In this document: piece after piece, positions 1 through 6,504 of the stretch | How the letters are laid out: the number at the start of each line of letters is the position of its first letter | Position numbering within the stretch: position 1 is the stretch's first letter | Origin: CAZNRY01 sp964575675 | Lineage (GTDB): Bacteria; Eisenbacteria; RBG-16-71-46; CAIMUX01; VGJL01 | NCBI GenBank assembly: GCA_964575675.1 | Contig: CAZNRY010000135.1 | Span: forward strand, 1-11,299 | Length of the DNA: 11,299 nt | Direction of reading: 5' to 3' | The notes under the pieces: generated by a model | What the model was told of the DNA's origin: nothing | What the model saw: the letters and a program-made list of their open reading frames with translations, nothing else | The model's database searches: none | Position numbers and translations under genes: made by a program

Positions 1-387
1 TCGGCGGGGATTGCGCCGACTGACGTAGATTACATCAATGCCCACGGGACCTCGACCCAGTTGAACGACAAGTTCGAGACGACGGCGATTCACACGGTGT
101 TCGGGGAACACGCCCGGCGTCTCTGTGTCAGCTCGACCAAGTCGATGACGGGGCACCTATTGGGAGCGGCGGGAGGGGTCGAGTTGATCGCCTGTGTCCT
201 CGCAGCCCGGGATGATCTGATCCCCCCCACCATCAACTACGAGAACCCCGATCCGGAGTGCGACCTCGACTACGTCCCCAACCAGGCGCGCCGCGGCAAG
301 GTCCGCTATGCGGTATCGAATTCCCTGGGTTTTGGCGGACACAACGTGAGTCTTGTGATCCGGAAGTTCGAGGACACGCCGGCGTAG
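1..387 (+). CDS. fabF: Beta-ketoacyl-ACP synthase II (FabF), C-terminal part
   Basis: This is the last 128 residues of a condensing enzyme of fatty-acid elongation, which joins malonyl-ACP to a growing acyl-ACP in the cytoplasm. The reading frame is open from base 1, so the gene starts outside the window. About 285 residues are missing compared with a typical FabF of about 410. Two active-site signatures are visible: NAHGTSTQLND at residues 13-23 (His15, equivalent to E. coli FabF His303) and SSTKSMTGHLLGAAGG around residues 44-59 (Lys47 and His52, equivalent to Lys335 and His340). The C-terminal NSLGFGGHN motif is also present. The active-site Cys lies in the missing part. The order fabF-rnc is common in bacteria, often with acpP just upstream, so this is probably the housekeeping copy. 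FabB or a polyketide ketosynthase is less likely given this context. Confidence 0.95.
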   Translation, partial: SAGIAPTDVDYINAHGTSTQLNDKFETTAIHTVFGEHARRLCVSSTKSMTGHLLGAAGGVELIACVLAARDDLIPPTINYENPDPECDLDYVPNQARRGKVRYAVSNSLGFGGHNVSLVIRKFEDTPA

Positions 388-434
388 AGACGTCCGGGGC
401 GGGCGAGACAACCGCAGGCGGTCGGAGACGCGCG

Positions 435-1313
435 ATGCGATTCCTTTGGTTCCTGCGACGGGCCGCGTCATCGAGCGACAGACCGAAGGGCGTCGAGGAC
501 GCGATCGCGGCCTTCGAACGCAAGGCCGGCATCCGCTTCCGCGATCGCAGCATTCTTGAACAGGCCCTGACCCACCGTTCGTTCCTCGGCTGCAATGGAG
601 GGGATCCGGCGCGGTCGAACGAGCGTCTCGAGTTCCTTGGCGATGCCGTTCTGGAATTGGTCGTCATCGAGCACCTCTACGGCGATTTTCCGATCGACCG
701 CGAGGGGGAGTTGACAAAGAAGAAGTCGCTCCTCGTCAGCAAGGGAGTCCTCGCACACCGGGCCGAACAGATGGGGCTCGGCGATTTCATACTCCTGAGC
801 GAGAGCGAGCGCGACTCGGGAGGACGCGAGCGGGCGTCGATTCTTGCCGATGGATTCGAGGCCGTCGTGGGAGCGATTTACATGGACCGGGGGCTGAACG
901 AGGCCCGGCGCTTCATCCGCGAGCAGCTCCTCCGCACGGCGGCGGCGATCCTCGAAGACCGCGCGCACTTGAACTTCAAGAGTCTCCTGCAGGAATACGT
1001 CCAGGCGAAGTACAAGACCCACCCCCGCTATCGGGTGGTAACGGAGATCGGGCCGGACCACATGAAGCTCTTCACGGTCGAAGTGTCGGTCCGAGGGATC
1101 CTCTTGGGGAAGGGGCAGGGACACAACAAGAAGGAGGCCGAACAGAGCGCCGCCGGGGATGCCCTGGCCCGGCTGCGGGAGGACGAGGGATCGTCCTCAA
1201 CGTCTTCGGATCCCGGCCCAGCACCCTCGTCGTTGCCCTCGCCGGCGCCGCAAGCAGGCGACCGCTACATCGGCTCGGATCATGCAGTCCCGCCCCTCGC
1301 GGGCGACCCGTAG
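435..1313 (+). CDS. rnc: Ribonuclease III
   Basis: This is a double-stranded RNA endonuclease that processes rRNA precursors and structured mRNAs in the cytoplasm. The product is 292 residues. The RNase III signature NERLEFLGDAVL is at residues 62-73, and the expected metal-binding acidic residues are present: Glu66 and Asp70, Glu90 in the REGELT segment, and Asp139 and Glu142 in LADGFEAVVGA. A double-stranded RNA-binding domain follows at about 180-247, ending in the basic GQGHNKKEAEQSAA helix start. The frame is open further upstream into fabF, but the ATG at 435 is preceded by GGAGA at 424-428 and gives the family's normal N-terminus. It lies 47 bases after fabF, so co-transcription is likely. 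Oddity: beyond the dsRBD there is a 45-residue Ser/Pro/Ala-rich tail that makes it longer than the usual 220-240 residues. Confidence 0.96.
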   Translation: MRFLWFLRRAASSSDRPKGVEDAIAAFERKAGIRFRDRSILEQALTHRSFLGCNGGDPARSNERLEFLGDAVLELVVIEHLYGDFPIDREGELTKKKSLLVSKGVLAHRAEQMGLGDFILLSESERDSGGRERASILADGFEAVVGAIYMDRGLNEARRFIREQLLRTAAAILEDRAHLNFKSLLQEYVQAKYKTHPRYRVVTEIGPDHMKLFTVEVSVRGILLGKGQGHNKKEAEQSAAGDALARLREDEGSSSTSSDPGPAPSSLPSPAPQAGDRYIGSDHAVPPLAGDP

Positions 1314-1341
1314 AACGTATCCCGGGCGATCCTCTGGGCGG

Positions 1342-1370
1342 CCTCGACGGGGTCGAGGGTCCCCCCCCCC
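1342..1370. terminator. Hairpin plus C10 tract between convergent genes
   Basis: In the 75 bases between the converging ends of rnc and the outer-membrane protein gene there is a perfect 7-bp stem, CCTCGAC at 1342-1348 and GTCGAGG at 1352-1358, with a GGG loop. It is followed at 1361-1370 by ten consecutive C residues. The position fits a bidirectional transcription end, but neither strand has the U-run of a canonical intrinsic terminator, so the role is uncertain. Confidence 0.3.
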
Positions 1371-1388
1371 GTCCGAGCGTCCGCCGCG

Positions 1389-2720
1389 TCAGCGCAGACG
1401 CATCGTGAGCGAGACGAAAACCCGCCGGTCCTTCTGCTCCTCTTGGTAGATCCTGGTCGAGCTCTCGCTGCCGCTCCGCTTGAAGCCACCGTGCATGTAG
1501 GCGGCATCCAGCGTGAACGAATCGGCGAGGAGTACGCCGGCGCCAAGGGTCAGGTACTGGCGGTCGCTCTGGAAGTCGGTCGATTCGTACCTTGCTCTCC
1601 GCACGGTGATCGTGTGGAACGGGCCGATCTCGGTCTCCGTGAGAAGGATCTGATAGGGGAGCGGTTCGTAGGCGTATCCGGCTCGAAGCCGGAGCGGAAC
1701 CTGGGTTGAGAGGAGGACCTCGCCCCCAAGCCGCAAGGAGACAGTTTCACTGTAGGCCTCGAGACCGTCGTCGGTCCGGAGAGGTCCGCCGTAGTCGATC
1801 TGCGTCCAATCTGCGTAGATCGCATCGGCCGCCAGGATCAGATTGGGTCGTGCGTAGGCCAATCCCGCGCCGAGTCGGAATGGTAGGTCGATCCGATCCG
1901 TGAACGAGTAAGCGTCGCTGTACGTTGTATCCGAGCTCGCGAACCGGTCATCGATCGAGACGTCGGCGTCGATCCCCTCGGGCAGATGAAGTACGAAGCC
2001 CATGCGGAGTCCGCTCCCCACGTTCAGCAGGGCGCCGAGGCTCCCGGTGATGCCGCGGAAATCGGCATCCGTTATCCAGGAAGAGGCCTCGAAATAGGAC
2101 GGATCATCGTACTGCGCGGTGCGCTCGCTGTGGCTGTTGCCGGCGAGTATCGTGCCGGTCACCCCCAAGGTCAGGTTTGGGCTCACCTCCAGTGCCGCCC
2201 CCGCCGAATACGCCCCCAGGCCTCCATCCTCGAGGATCATCTCCTTTTCGATGATCCGGTCCCCGGTTCCGCGCCGCAAGTATCCCGAATCGAGTCCGGC
2301 GACCCGTCCGTAGGCGAACCCGATCACGAGGCTTCCGCGATAGGTCGGGAATGGATAGGCGAATCCCAGATGTGAGAGGCGTGTCTTGCCGAAATCGATC
2401 GACCTCTGATCGTCGAAATACCGCACGTCCATCTCGCCGCTCTGGCGATCGAAGCCCGCCGAGAATTCGATCGAACGAATCAGTCCGAGAGTCGCCGGGT
2501 TCGACAAGAGCGCCGCGTGATCATCGGCGAAGGCGATCGATGCGCCGCCCATCCCGGCGTAACGGGCGGTCACCGGCGTTCGGAAGGTCAGGGGAATCTC
2601 GGGGATACTCTGCCCTAGGACCCGGATGGGGAAGGCCATCGCAAGGATCAAAGATCCGCCCACGACGGCGAGAAGCCCAACCCGCCCGCGCAGGACGGAA
2701 CGCTCGGAGATCATGTTCAC
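1389..2720 (-). CDS. OMPP1/FadL-like outer-membrane beta-barrel protein
   Basis: This is a predicted outer-membrane protein of 443 residues. An N-terminal export signal spans residues 1 to about 36: basic residues, a hydrophobic core near 14-30, and a likely cleavage after VLG. Next comes ARYAGMGGASIAFADDHAAL and then SNPATL (about 52-78), which matches the hallmark N-terminal segment of the FadL/OMPP1/PorV-type barrels. The rest is alternating amphipathic strands with Gly/Tyr/Asp-rich turns, typical of a barrel of about 14 strands. In FadL relatives the barrel carries hydrophobic substrates; PorV-like members serve in secretion. The sequence does not decide between them. The GTG at 2720 is chosen over the ATG at 2714 because of the SD spacing. 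The stop is TGA at 1391-1389. The protein ends MRLR rather than in an aromatic residue, unlike many proteobacterial porins. It lies 63 bases downstream of the lipoprotein gene, with no obvious promoter of its own. Confidence 0.85.
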   Translation of the reverse strand: MNMISERSVLRGRVGLLAVVGGSLILAMAFPIRVLGQSIPEIPLTFRTPVTARYAGMGGASIAFADDHAALLSNPATLGLIRSIEFSAGFDRQSGEMDVRYFDDQRSIDFGKTRLSHLGFAYPFPTYRGSLVIGFAYGRVAGLDSGYLRRGTGDRIIEKEMILEDGGLGAYSAGAALEVSPNLTLGVTGTILAGNSHSERTAQYDDPSYFEASSWITDADFRGITGSLGALLNVGSGLRMGFVLHLPEGIDADVSIDDRFASSDTTYSDAYSFTDRIDLPFRLGAGLAYARPNLILAADAIYADWTQIDYGGPLRTDDGLEAYSETVSLRLGGEVLLSTQVPLRLRAGYAYEPLPYQILLTETEIGPFHTITVRRARYESTDFQSDRQYLTLGAGVLLADSFTLDAAYMHGGFKRSGSESSTRIYQEEQKDRRVFVSLTMRLR

Positions 2721-2726
2721 GCCTCA

Positions 2727-2732
2727 CTCCTT
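2727..2732 (-). promoter_or_regulatory. Shine-Dalgarno deciding a GTG start
   Basis: AAGGAG on the minus strand sits 6 bases before the GTG at 2720 and 12 bases before the in-frame ATG at 2714. The spacing favours GTG as the start of the OMPP1-like gene. Confidence 0.6.
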
Positions 2733-2783
2733 CTCGAAGTCGTTAGGTCTGATTCAGCTATGCGTCCGACCGGGGACTGCATC

Positions 2784-3278
2784 CTACCGACCCCAGAGCC
2801 GCCGCTTTTCCTTCTTCTTTTCCTTCTCTGCCGGCGCGGGCTTGGTTCCGTCATCCGGCTTCTCGGGCGTCGTCGGCGAGGCCGGAGTGGCGGGGGCGAG
2901 GGCATCCTTGCTTCCCTGTATCGGGAGGAAGCCCGAACCGCCGGTGGATCCTCTTGACCAGAGGTGGCGGCCCCTCTCGGAACGGGGCGCGTTCGGATCG
3001 ACCGGATCGGTTGAATCGTAGGCCCAGTAGTTGTCGTACCACCAAGGGGTGGCATAGTAGGCGGCCCAGGGCGCGGGGTAGTAGTCGTACCAACCCATGC
3101 TGTAGGAGTCGGTGTAGTGGTAAAGGTCCGAGTCCGAGTGACAATCGGAACATGCTTTCGACTCGGCCGCGTCGTCGGCGACATCCAATGGCTCCGGATG
3201 GCGAAGGACCGTGTAGCATCCGCCCCCGGCGGCGACGGCCAGGAGGAGAAGCCAGCAGATCGGGTGAATCCTCTTCAT
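2784..3278 (-). CDS. Lipoprotein with one CxxCH motif and Tyr/Trp-rich segment
   Basis: This is a 164-residue protein that I cannot assign to a named family. It starts with a short lipoprotein signal (MKR, hydrophobic core 7-17, then AAGGGC) whose predicted lipidated cysteine is Cys21. It should therefore be anchored to a membrane facing the periplasm. CSDCH at 43-47 is the c-type haem-attachment motif, and it occurs once. Directly after it, residues 52-87 are extremely aromatic, with 11 Tyr and 5 Trp in 36 positions (for example YSMGWYDYYPAPW, then ATPWWYDNYWAY). The C-terminal 50 residues are Pro/Ala/Thr-rich and then Lys/Glu-rich, probably disordered. SD AAGGAG at 3294-3289 lies 10 bases before the ATG. 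It is the first gene of a two-gene minus-strand unit with the OMPP1-like barrel, driven by the promoter at 3381-3409. A role as a small surface or periplasmic cytochrome is possible; the motif could also be coincidental. Confidence 0.8.
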   Translation of the reverse strand: MKRIHPICWLLLLAVAAGGGCYTVLRHPEPLDVADDAAESKACSDCHSDSDLYHYTDSYSMGWYDYYPAPWAAYYATPWWYDNYWAYDSTDPVDPNAPRSERGRHLWSRGSTGGSGFLPIQGSKDALAPATPASPTTPEKPDDGTKPAPAEKEKKKEKRRLWGR

Positions 3279-3380
3279 GGGCGGGCCGCTCCTTTTCCTT
3301 GGACCTCTGAGCCTCTACCGGAAAGATCGGATCATCGAATCGAAACGCGCACCTTAAACCCCGTCCTCCCAATCGAGTTC

Positions 3381-3409
3381 AGTATAGGAGCCGCCGTGGA
3401 CCCTGTCAA
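3381..3409 (-). promoter_or_regulatory. Near-consensus sigma-70 promoter for the lipoprotein-OMP unit
   Basis: Read on the minus strand there is TTGACA (3409-3404), exactly 17 bases of spacer, then TATACT (3386-3381). This is a perfect -35 and a 5-of-6 -10 at ideal spacing. Transcription would begin near 3374, leaving a leader of about 95 bases before the lipoprotein ATG at 3278. Such a strong match in GC-rich sequence is unlikely to be chance and suggests strong expression under the housekeeping sigma factor. Confidence 0.75.
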
Positions 3410-3427
3410 AGCCGCGCGGGCTCGCTG

Positions 3428-3436
3428 TGATAGGAT
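3428..3436 (+). promoter_or_regulatory. Candidate extended -10 element for the TPR-sigma operon
   Basis: TGA-TAGGAT resembles an extended -10 (TGn plus 4 of 6 matches to TATAAT), about 45 bases upstream of the TPR gene start. There is no good -35 at 17 bases; a CTGTCA at 3403-3408 is 22 bases away and overlaps the -35 of the divergent promoter. A 6-bp inverted repeat (ACCGCT 3443-3448, AGCGGT 3458-3463) lies between this element and the SD. This is a weak call, offered because the plus-strand operon must start in this 201-base gap if it has its own promoter. Confidence 0.22.
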
Positions 3437-3467
3437 CGCCCTACCGCTCGGAGAAGAAGCGGTCCCG

Positions 3468-3474
3468 AAAGGAG
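3468..3474 (+). promoter_or_regulatory. Shine-Dalgarno fixing the TPR gene start
   Basis: AAAGGAG lies 5 bases before the GTG at 3480. The frame is open back to 3117, but that would run through the divergent lipoprotein gene and its promoter. This SD and the signal peptide right after the GTG decide the start. Confidence 0.75.
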
Positions 3475-3479
3475 ATCTC

Positions 3480-5159
3480 GTGAGACGGTCGATCCCTCTC
3501 GCCATTGCGGTCTTTTGTCTCCTACCCGTTCCGTCCGCGGCGCTGGGGTCGGGCGATGCGATGACCCATTACATCCAGGGGCTGCAGAGTGCCGAGGAGG
3601 GGAACCTGGCGGCGGGGATAGTGGAGCTGCGCGCGGCGCTCGAGGCCGATTCCACCGTCTCGGAGATACCGCGTGAGCTGGCCCGCCTGCTGATCGAAAA
3701 TCGCACGCCCGACTCCGCCATTCCAGCGGTGCGCCACGCCCTGCGTCTGGCACCCGGGGATGCCGAGTCCTATTGGCTCCTGGGACGCGCCCTCGTCCTG
3801 ACGGGCAAGGGTCCAGAAGCGATCTCCGCCCTGCGGAAGGCCCGGGAGTTGGACCACGGGAAGCGCGACTACCTGATCACCCTCCTCATGGCCCTGGAGG
3901 GGATGGGCGATCTCCAAGAGGCGCTCAATCTCTTGACGCCTTCAGCGGGGGGACATGAGCCGGACAGTCCTCCCCTGTACCTGACGCGCGGAAACCTGCG
4001 AGCGCGCATGGGACAAAACGGGGGGGCGCTGAACGACTTCGTCCGCGCGATCGAGGGGGCGCCAGGGTTTCCCGGAGCCGCCGACCGCCTTCTCGCTCTT
4101 TGCTGGAGGCTAGGGCCGTCGGACTCGACAGCCGCCGCGCTCGGCCGCGCCGTCGCGAAGGAGCCCCAGCGGCCGGATCTGCGGCGCGAGCTCTCACGGT
4201 GCCTCGTGACCCTGAATCGCGAGGATGAGGCGCTGCCGCATCTGGAGCGGCTGCATGCCGAGCAGCCGCGCGATGCCGCCGTGCAGATGCAGCTCGGCGT
4301 GATCCTATTCGGCAAGGAACGCCTCTCGGAGGCGATCTCCCTCTTCCGTACCGCACGATCGATCGACCCCGGGCTATCCGAGAGCGGGGACTGGCTGTGG
4401 CGGGCCTTGAATCGGGCCGATTCCCTGGAGGCGGCCCTTACCGTCGCCGATACCCTTGTCCACGCTTCCCCCGACAAGCCGTTTCCGCATTGGTATCGGG
4501 GGATCTCGTTGGCTCGCCTCAATCGATCGGAGGAGGCGCTAGAGGCCCTAGGTCAGGTCAGTCGGCTGAACCCCAAGGACCGGGAGGCGCGACTCCTGTC
4601 CGCGGCGCTCCTCGAGGAGGGGGGAAACCTCGAGGCCGCGCGCGGACAGCTCGAGCAAGTGCTGGCATTTCTTCCCGCCGATCGCGAGGTTCTCTTCCGT
4701 CTCGGGGTCCTCGATCAGAAGGCGGGCCGGATCGATGACTCGCTCGGTTGGTTCCGGCGGCTGATCGAGGCGAATCCGAACGATGCGCAGGCTCTCAACT
4801 TCGCCGGATATATGCTTGCCGATCGGGGGACGGACCTCGAGACTGCCTACGGATGGATCAGCCGGGCCGTGGCGATCGATGGGGAGAACGGGGCCTTTCT
4901 AGACAGTTACGGATGGGTCCTCTATCGCATGGAGCGCCATCCGGAGGCGGTCGAGCAGCTGGAACATGCTGCCAGGCTTGAACCTGGAGAGGCAGAAATC
5001 CTGATCCACCTGGCCAAGGCCTACCGGGCCGCCGGGCGGATCGACGAGGGACGCCGGGTCCTCCAGCAGCTCTTGCAGAGCCAACCGAACGATCGGCGGG
5101 CACGGGAGTTGCTTCAGATCTGGGCCGAAGCGAATCCGGACAGCGGGAACCGTCGCTAG
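3480..5159 (+). CDS. Exported tetratricopeptide-repeat protein
   Basis: This is a 559-residue protein made almost entirely of TPR units after an N-terminal signal peptide. The signal has MRRS, a hydrophobic stretch at 5-17 and a likely signal peptidase I site after PSAALG (residue 23). Repeats of about 34 residues run from about 27 to 545, with typical positions such as A-x-x-x-G near helix A and P at the repeat end (for example NPKDREARLLSAALLEEGG, and GEAEILIHLAKAYRAAGRID). The segment from about 437, ALNFAGYMLADRG then FLDSYGWVLYRMERHPEAVE, matches the well-conserved C-terminal module seen in many secreted TPR proteins. TPRs are protein-binding scaffolds, and the periplasm or outer-membrane inner face is the expected site. 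The partner is not visible from sequence. It lies 39 bases upstream of the ECF sigma gene on the same strand, so it is likely the first gene of that operon. A Cys at residue 13 does not make a convincing lipobox. Confidence 0.88.
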   Translation: MRRSIPLAIAVFCLLPVPSAALGSGDAMTHYIQGLQSAEEGNLAAGIVELRAALEADSTVSEIPRELARLLIENRTPDSAIPAVRHALRLAPGDAESYWLLGRALVLTGKGPEAISALRKARELDHGKRDYLITLLMALEGMGDLQEALNLLTPSAGGHEPDSPPLYLTRGNLRARMGQNGGALNDFVRAIEGAPGFPGAADRLLALCWRLGPSDSTAAALGRAVAKEPQRPDLRRELSRCLVTLNREDEALPHLERLHAEQPRDAAVQMQLGVILFGKERLSEAISLFRTARSIDPGLSESGDWLWRALNRADSLEAALTVADTLVHASPDKPFPHWYRGISLARLNRSEEALEALGQVSRLNPKDREARLLSAALLEEGGNLEAARGQLEQVLAFLPADREVLFRLGVLDQKAGRIDDSLGWFRRLIEANPNDAQALNFAGYMLADRGTDLETAYGWISRAVAIDGENGAFLDSYGWVLYRMERHPEAVEQLEHAARLEPGEAEILIHLAKAYRAAGRIDEGRRVLQQLLQSQPNDRRARELLQIWAEANPDSGNRR

Positions 5160-5198
5160 GACTTCGGGGTAGATCACCCGAAGGAATCAGGAGAATGG

Positions 5199-5828
5199 AT
5201 GGGACCTGGGGACGAACGCAGATCCGCCGTCGACCTGGCTCGCCTATCAGACGAAGAGCTGATGGAGGAGATCGTTCGGGGATCAGAGGAGGCGTTCGCG
5301 GCGCTCGTCACGCGTTATCAGAACCGGATCGTGAACGTTGTGAGCCGGCTGATCAACGACCGGGACCGGGCCCAGGAGATCGCCCAGGAGACGTTCCTTC
5401 GGGTGTTCATCCATCGGGAACGATATCGACCGAGCGGGAAGTTCAGCACCTGGCTCTACACGATCGCGATGAATCTCGGGAAGAACGAGATCCGAAGACG
5501 GGTTCGCGCTCGCGGTGTCGTGTCGCTGGACAAGCTGATGGAGGTTGCCGGCGACTCGGGCGGTTACCTCGCCGATCCCGCCCCGGGTCCCGATCGTCTC
5601 TATCGACGGCGGGACGTGGAGGTCAAGGTCTCGACGGCCGTCGAGAGGCTGCCCAGGAAGTTCAGGGAGGTGATCGTGCTGCGGGACATCCAGCAACTCT
5701 CTTACGAAGAGATCGGAGAGGCGTTGAAGATCCCCGGCGGCACGGTCCGATCGCGTATCAACCGGGCCCGACTGGCTCTTAAAGATTTGCTGGATCCAAC
5801 CATTGAGGGAACCGTCGATGAATTGTAA
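5199..5828 (+). CDS. ECF (RpoE-like) RNA polymerase sigma factor
   Basis: This is a 209-residue extracytoplasmic-function sigma factor that redirects RNA polymerase to a stress regulon. Sigma region 2 is at about 32-100: AFAALVTRYQNRIVNVV, the DRAQEIAQETFLRVF core-binding and -10 recognition helix at 56-70, and FSTWLYTIAMNLGKNEIRRR at 82-101. After a linker, region 4 spans about 147-198, with LPRKFREVIVLRDIQQLSYE and the helix-turn-helix through GEALKIPGGTVRSRINRARL. There is no region 3. The ATG at 5199 is preceded by AGGAG at 5189-5193. Another ATG at 5195 is in a different frame. The stop codon overlaps the start of the anti-sigma gene, so the two should be translationally coupled. The family is clear but the target regulon is not, and no group-specific symbol is justified. 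Confidence 0.95.
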   Translation: MGPGDERRSAVDLARLSDEELMEEIVRGSEEAFAALVTRYQNRIVNVVSRLINDRDRAQEIAQETFLRVFIHRERYRPSGKFSTWLYTIAMNLGKNEIRRRVRARGVVSLDKLMEVAGDSGGYLADPAPGPDRLYRRRDVEVKVSTAVERLPRKFREVIVLRDIQQLSYEEIGEALKIPGGTVRSRINRARLALKDLLDPTIEGTVDEL

Positions 5829-6504
5829 GACAGCACGCGGGCTCTTCTCCTTGAGGCTCGACCAGGGACTGAGCTACGAGGAGCAGCGCCGCATGACCCA
5901 GCATCTCGACTCCTGTCCTCGGTGTCTAGGCGAGTATCGGGGCCTCGAACGGACCGTGAACCTCCTCCACGATCTTCCGGAGGTCGAGGCGTCCGGCACG
6001 TTTCTCCAGGATGTTCTGCGCGCCGCCCGCAATCTGCACGGCGAGGAGGCATCTCTGGCCCGCGCCCCGGGGATCTGGGAACGGATGCGCGGTTGGGTCT
6101 CCGCCGGCGTACTGGAACCGGCCCCGCGGTGGGCCTTCGCCGCTTTGACGCTCGGCTTGATCGTCGGGGTTTCGGGTTCGATGATGATGTTCCATCGAAC
6201 TTTGGTCCCCGTGGCGGACGAGCGTGTCGAAACTGTCTCCGCGCCTCAGGCGAGCGCGGACGCTCCGGTTTCTCCGGTCGCCGTCTCCCCGGGTGAGATG
6301 CCGTCGGGTCCGTTCGAGGACCTCGTCCAAGAGATGCTCCATCGAGCGGAATCGACGCCGTCGGGCAGTGCGGATTCCTCGAGCACGCCTAACCCCGAAT
6401 GGGGCGCGGGATGGGATCCGGGCGTCCACGGGCAGTCGGTTGGATATGGACCCACGGTGTCGAGAGGTCGCGTTCGTGAGGGATCGGTCAGCATCGTCTT
6501 CTAG
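5818..6504 (+). CDS. Zinc-binding membrane anti-sigma factor
   Basis: This is a 228-residue single-pass protein that should hold the upstream sigma factor inactive at the inner membrane. The N-terminal cytoplasmic part has the zinc-associated anti-sigma signature H-x3-C-x2-C at 29-36 (HLDSCPRC), with an extra Cys3 as possible fourth ligand. One transmembrane helix runs about 105-125 (WAFAALTLGLIVGVSGSMMM). The remaining hundred or so residues should be periplasmic and are rich in Pro, Ser, Ala and Gly, so probably unstructured and open to regulated proteolysis. The protein ends in SIVF. The ATG at 5818 overlaps the sigma gene's stop by 11 bases and has GAGGGA at 5804-5809. A TTG at 5803 is also in frame but less convincing. 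Its 3' end overlaps the next gene by 29 bases if that gene starts at 6476. Confidence 0.92.
   Translation: MNCKTARGLFSLRLDQGLSYEEQRRMTQHLDSCPRCLGEYRGLERTVNLLHDLPEVEASGTFLQDVLRAARNLHGEEASLARAPGIWERMRGWVSAGVLEPAPRWAFAALTLGLIVGVSGSMMMFHRTLVPVADERVETVSAPQASADAPVSPVAVSPGEMPSGPFEDLVQEMLHRAESTPSGSADSSSTPNPEWGAGWDPGVHGQSVGYGPTVSRGRVREGSVSIVF
6462..6468 (+). promoter_or_regulatory. Shine-Dalgarno favouring the GTG start of the HtrA-like gene
   Basis: GAGAGGT lies 7 bases before the GTG at 6476, inside the anti-sigma coding region. The in-frame ATG at 6446 has only a poor GGTTGG upstream. The GTG start also places a well-formed signal peptide at the very N-terminus. Confidence 0.5.

Noticed and set aside
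258..434. Upstream extension of the rnc frame into fabF
   Set aside because: It overlaps conserved fabF coding sequence. The ATG at 435 has its own SD and gives a normal RNase III N-terminus.
3117..3479. Upstream extension of the TPR gene frame
   Set aside because: It would overlap the divergent lipoprotein gene and its promoter and bury the signal peptide. The SD at 3468-3474 and the GTG at 3480 are much better.
3516..3518. Cys13 of the TPR protein as a lipoprotein anchor
   Set aside because: The preceding residues (AVF) do not match a lipobox and the signal would be too short. A signal peptidase I site after residue 23 fits better.
5195..5782. Alternative 195-codon frame starting 4 bases before the sigma gene
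   Set aside because: It is out of frame with the sigma factor, and its Arg/Gly/Ser-rich product has no domain. The sigma frame has both conserved regions.
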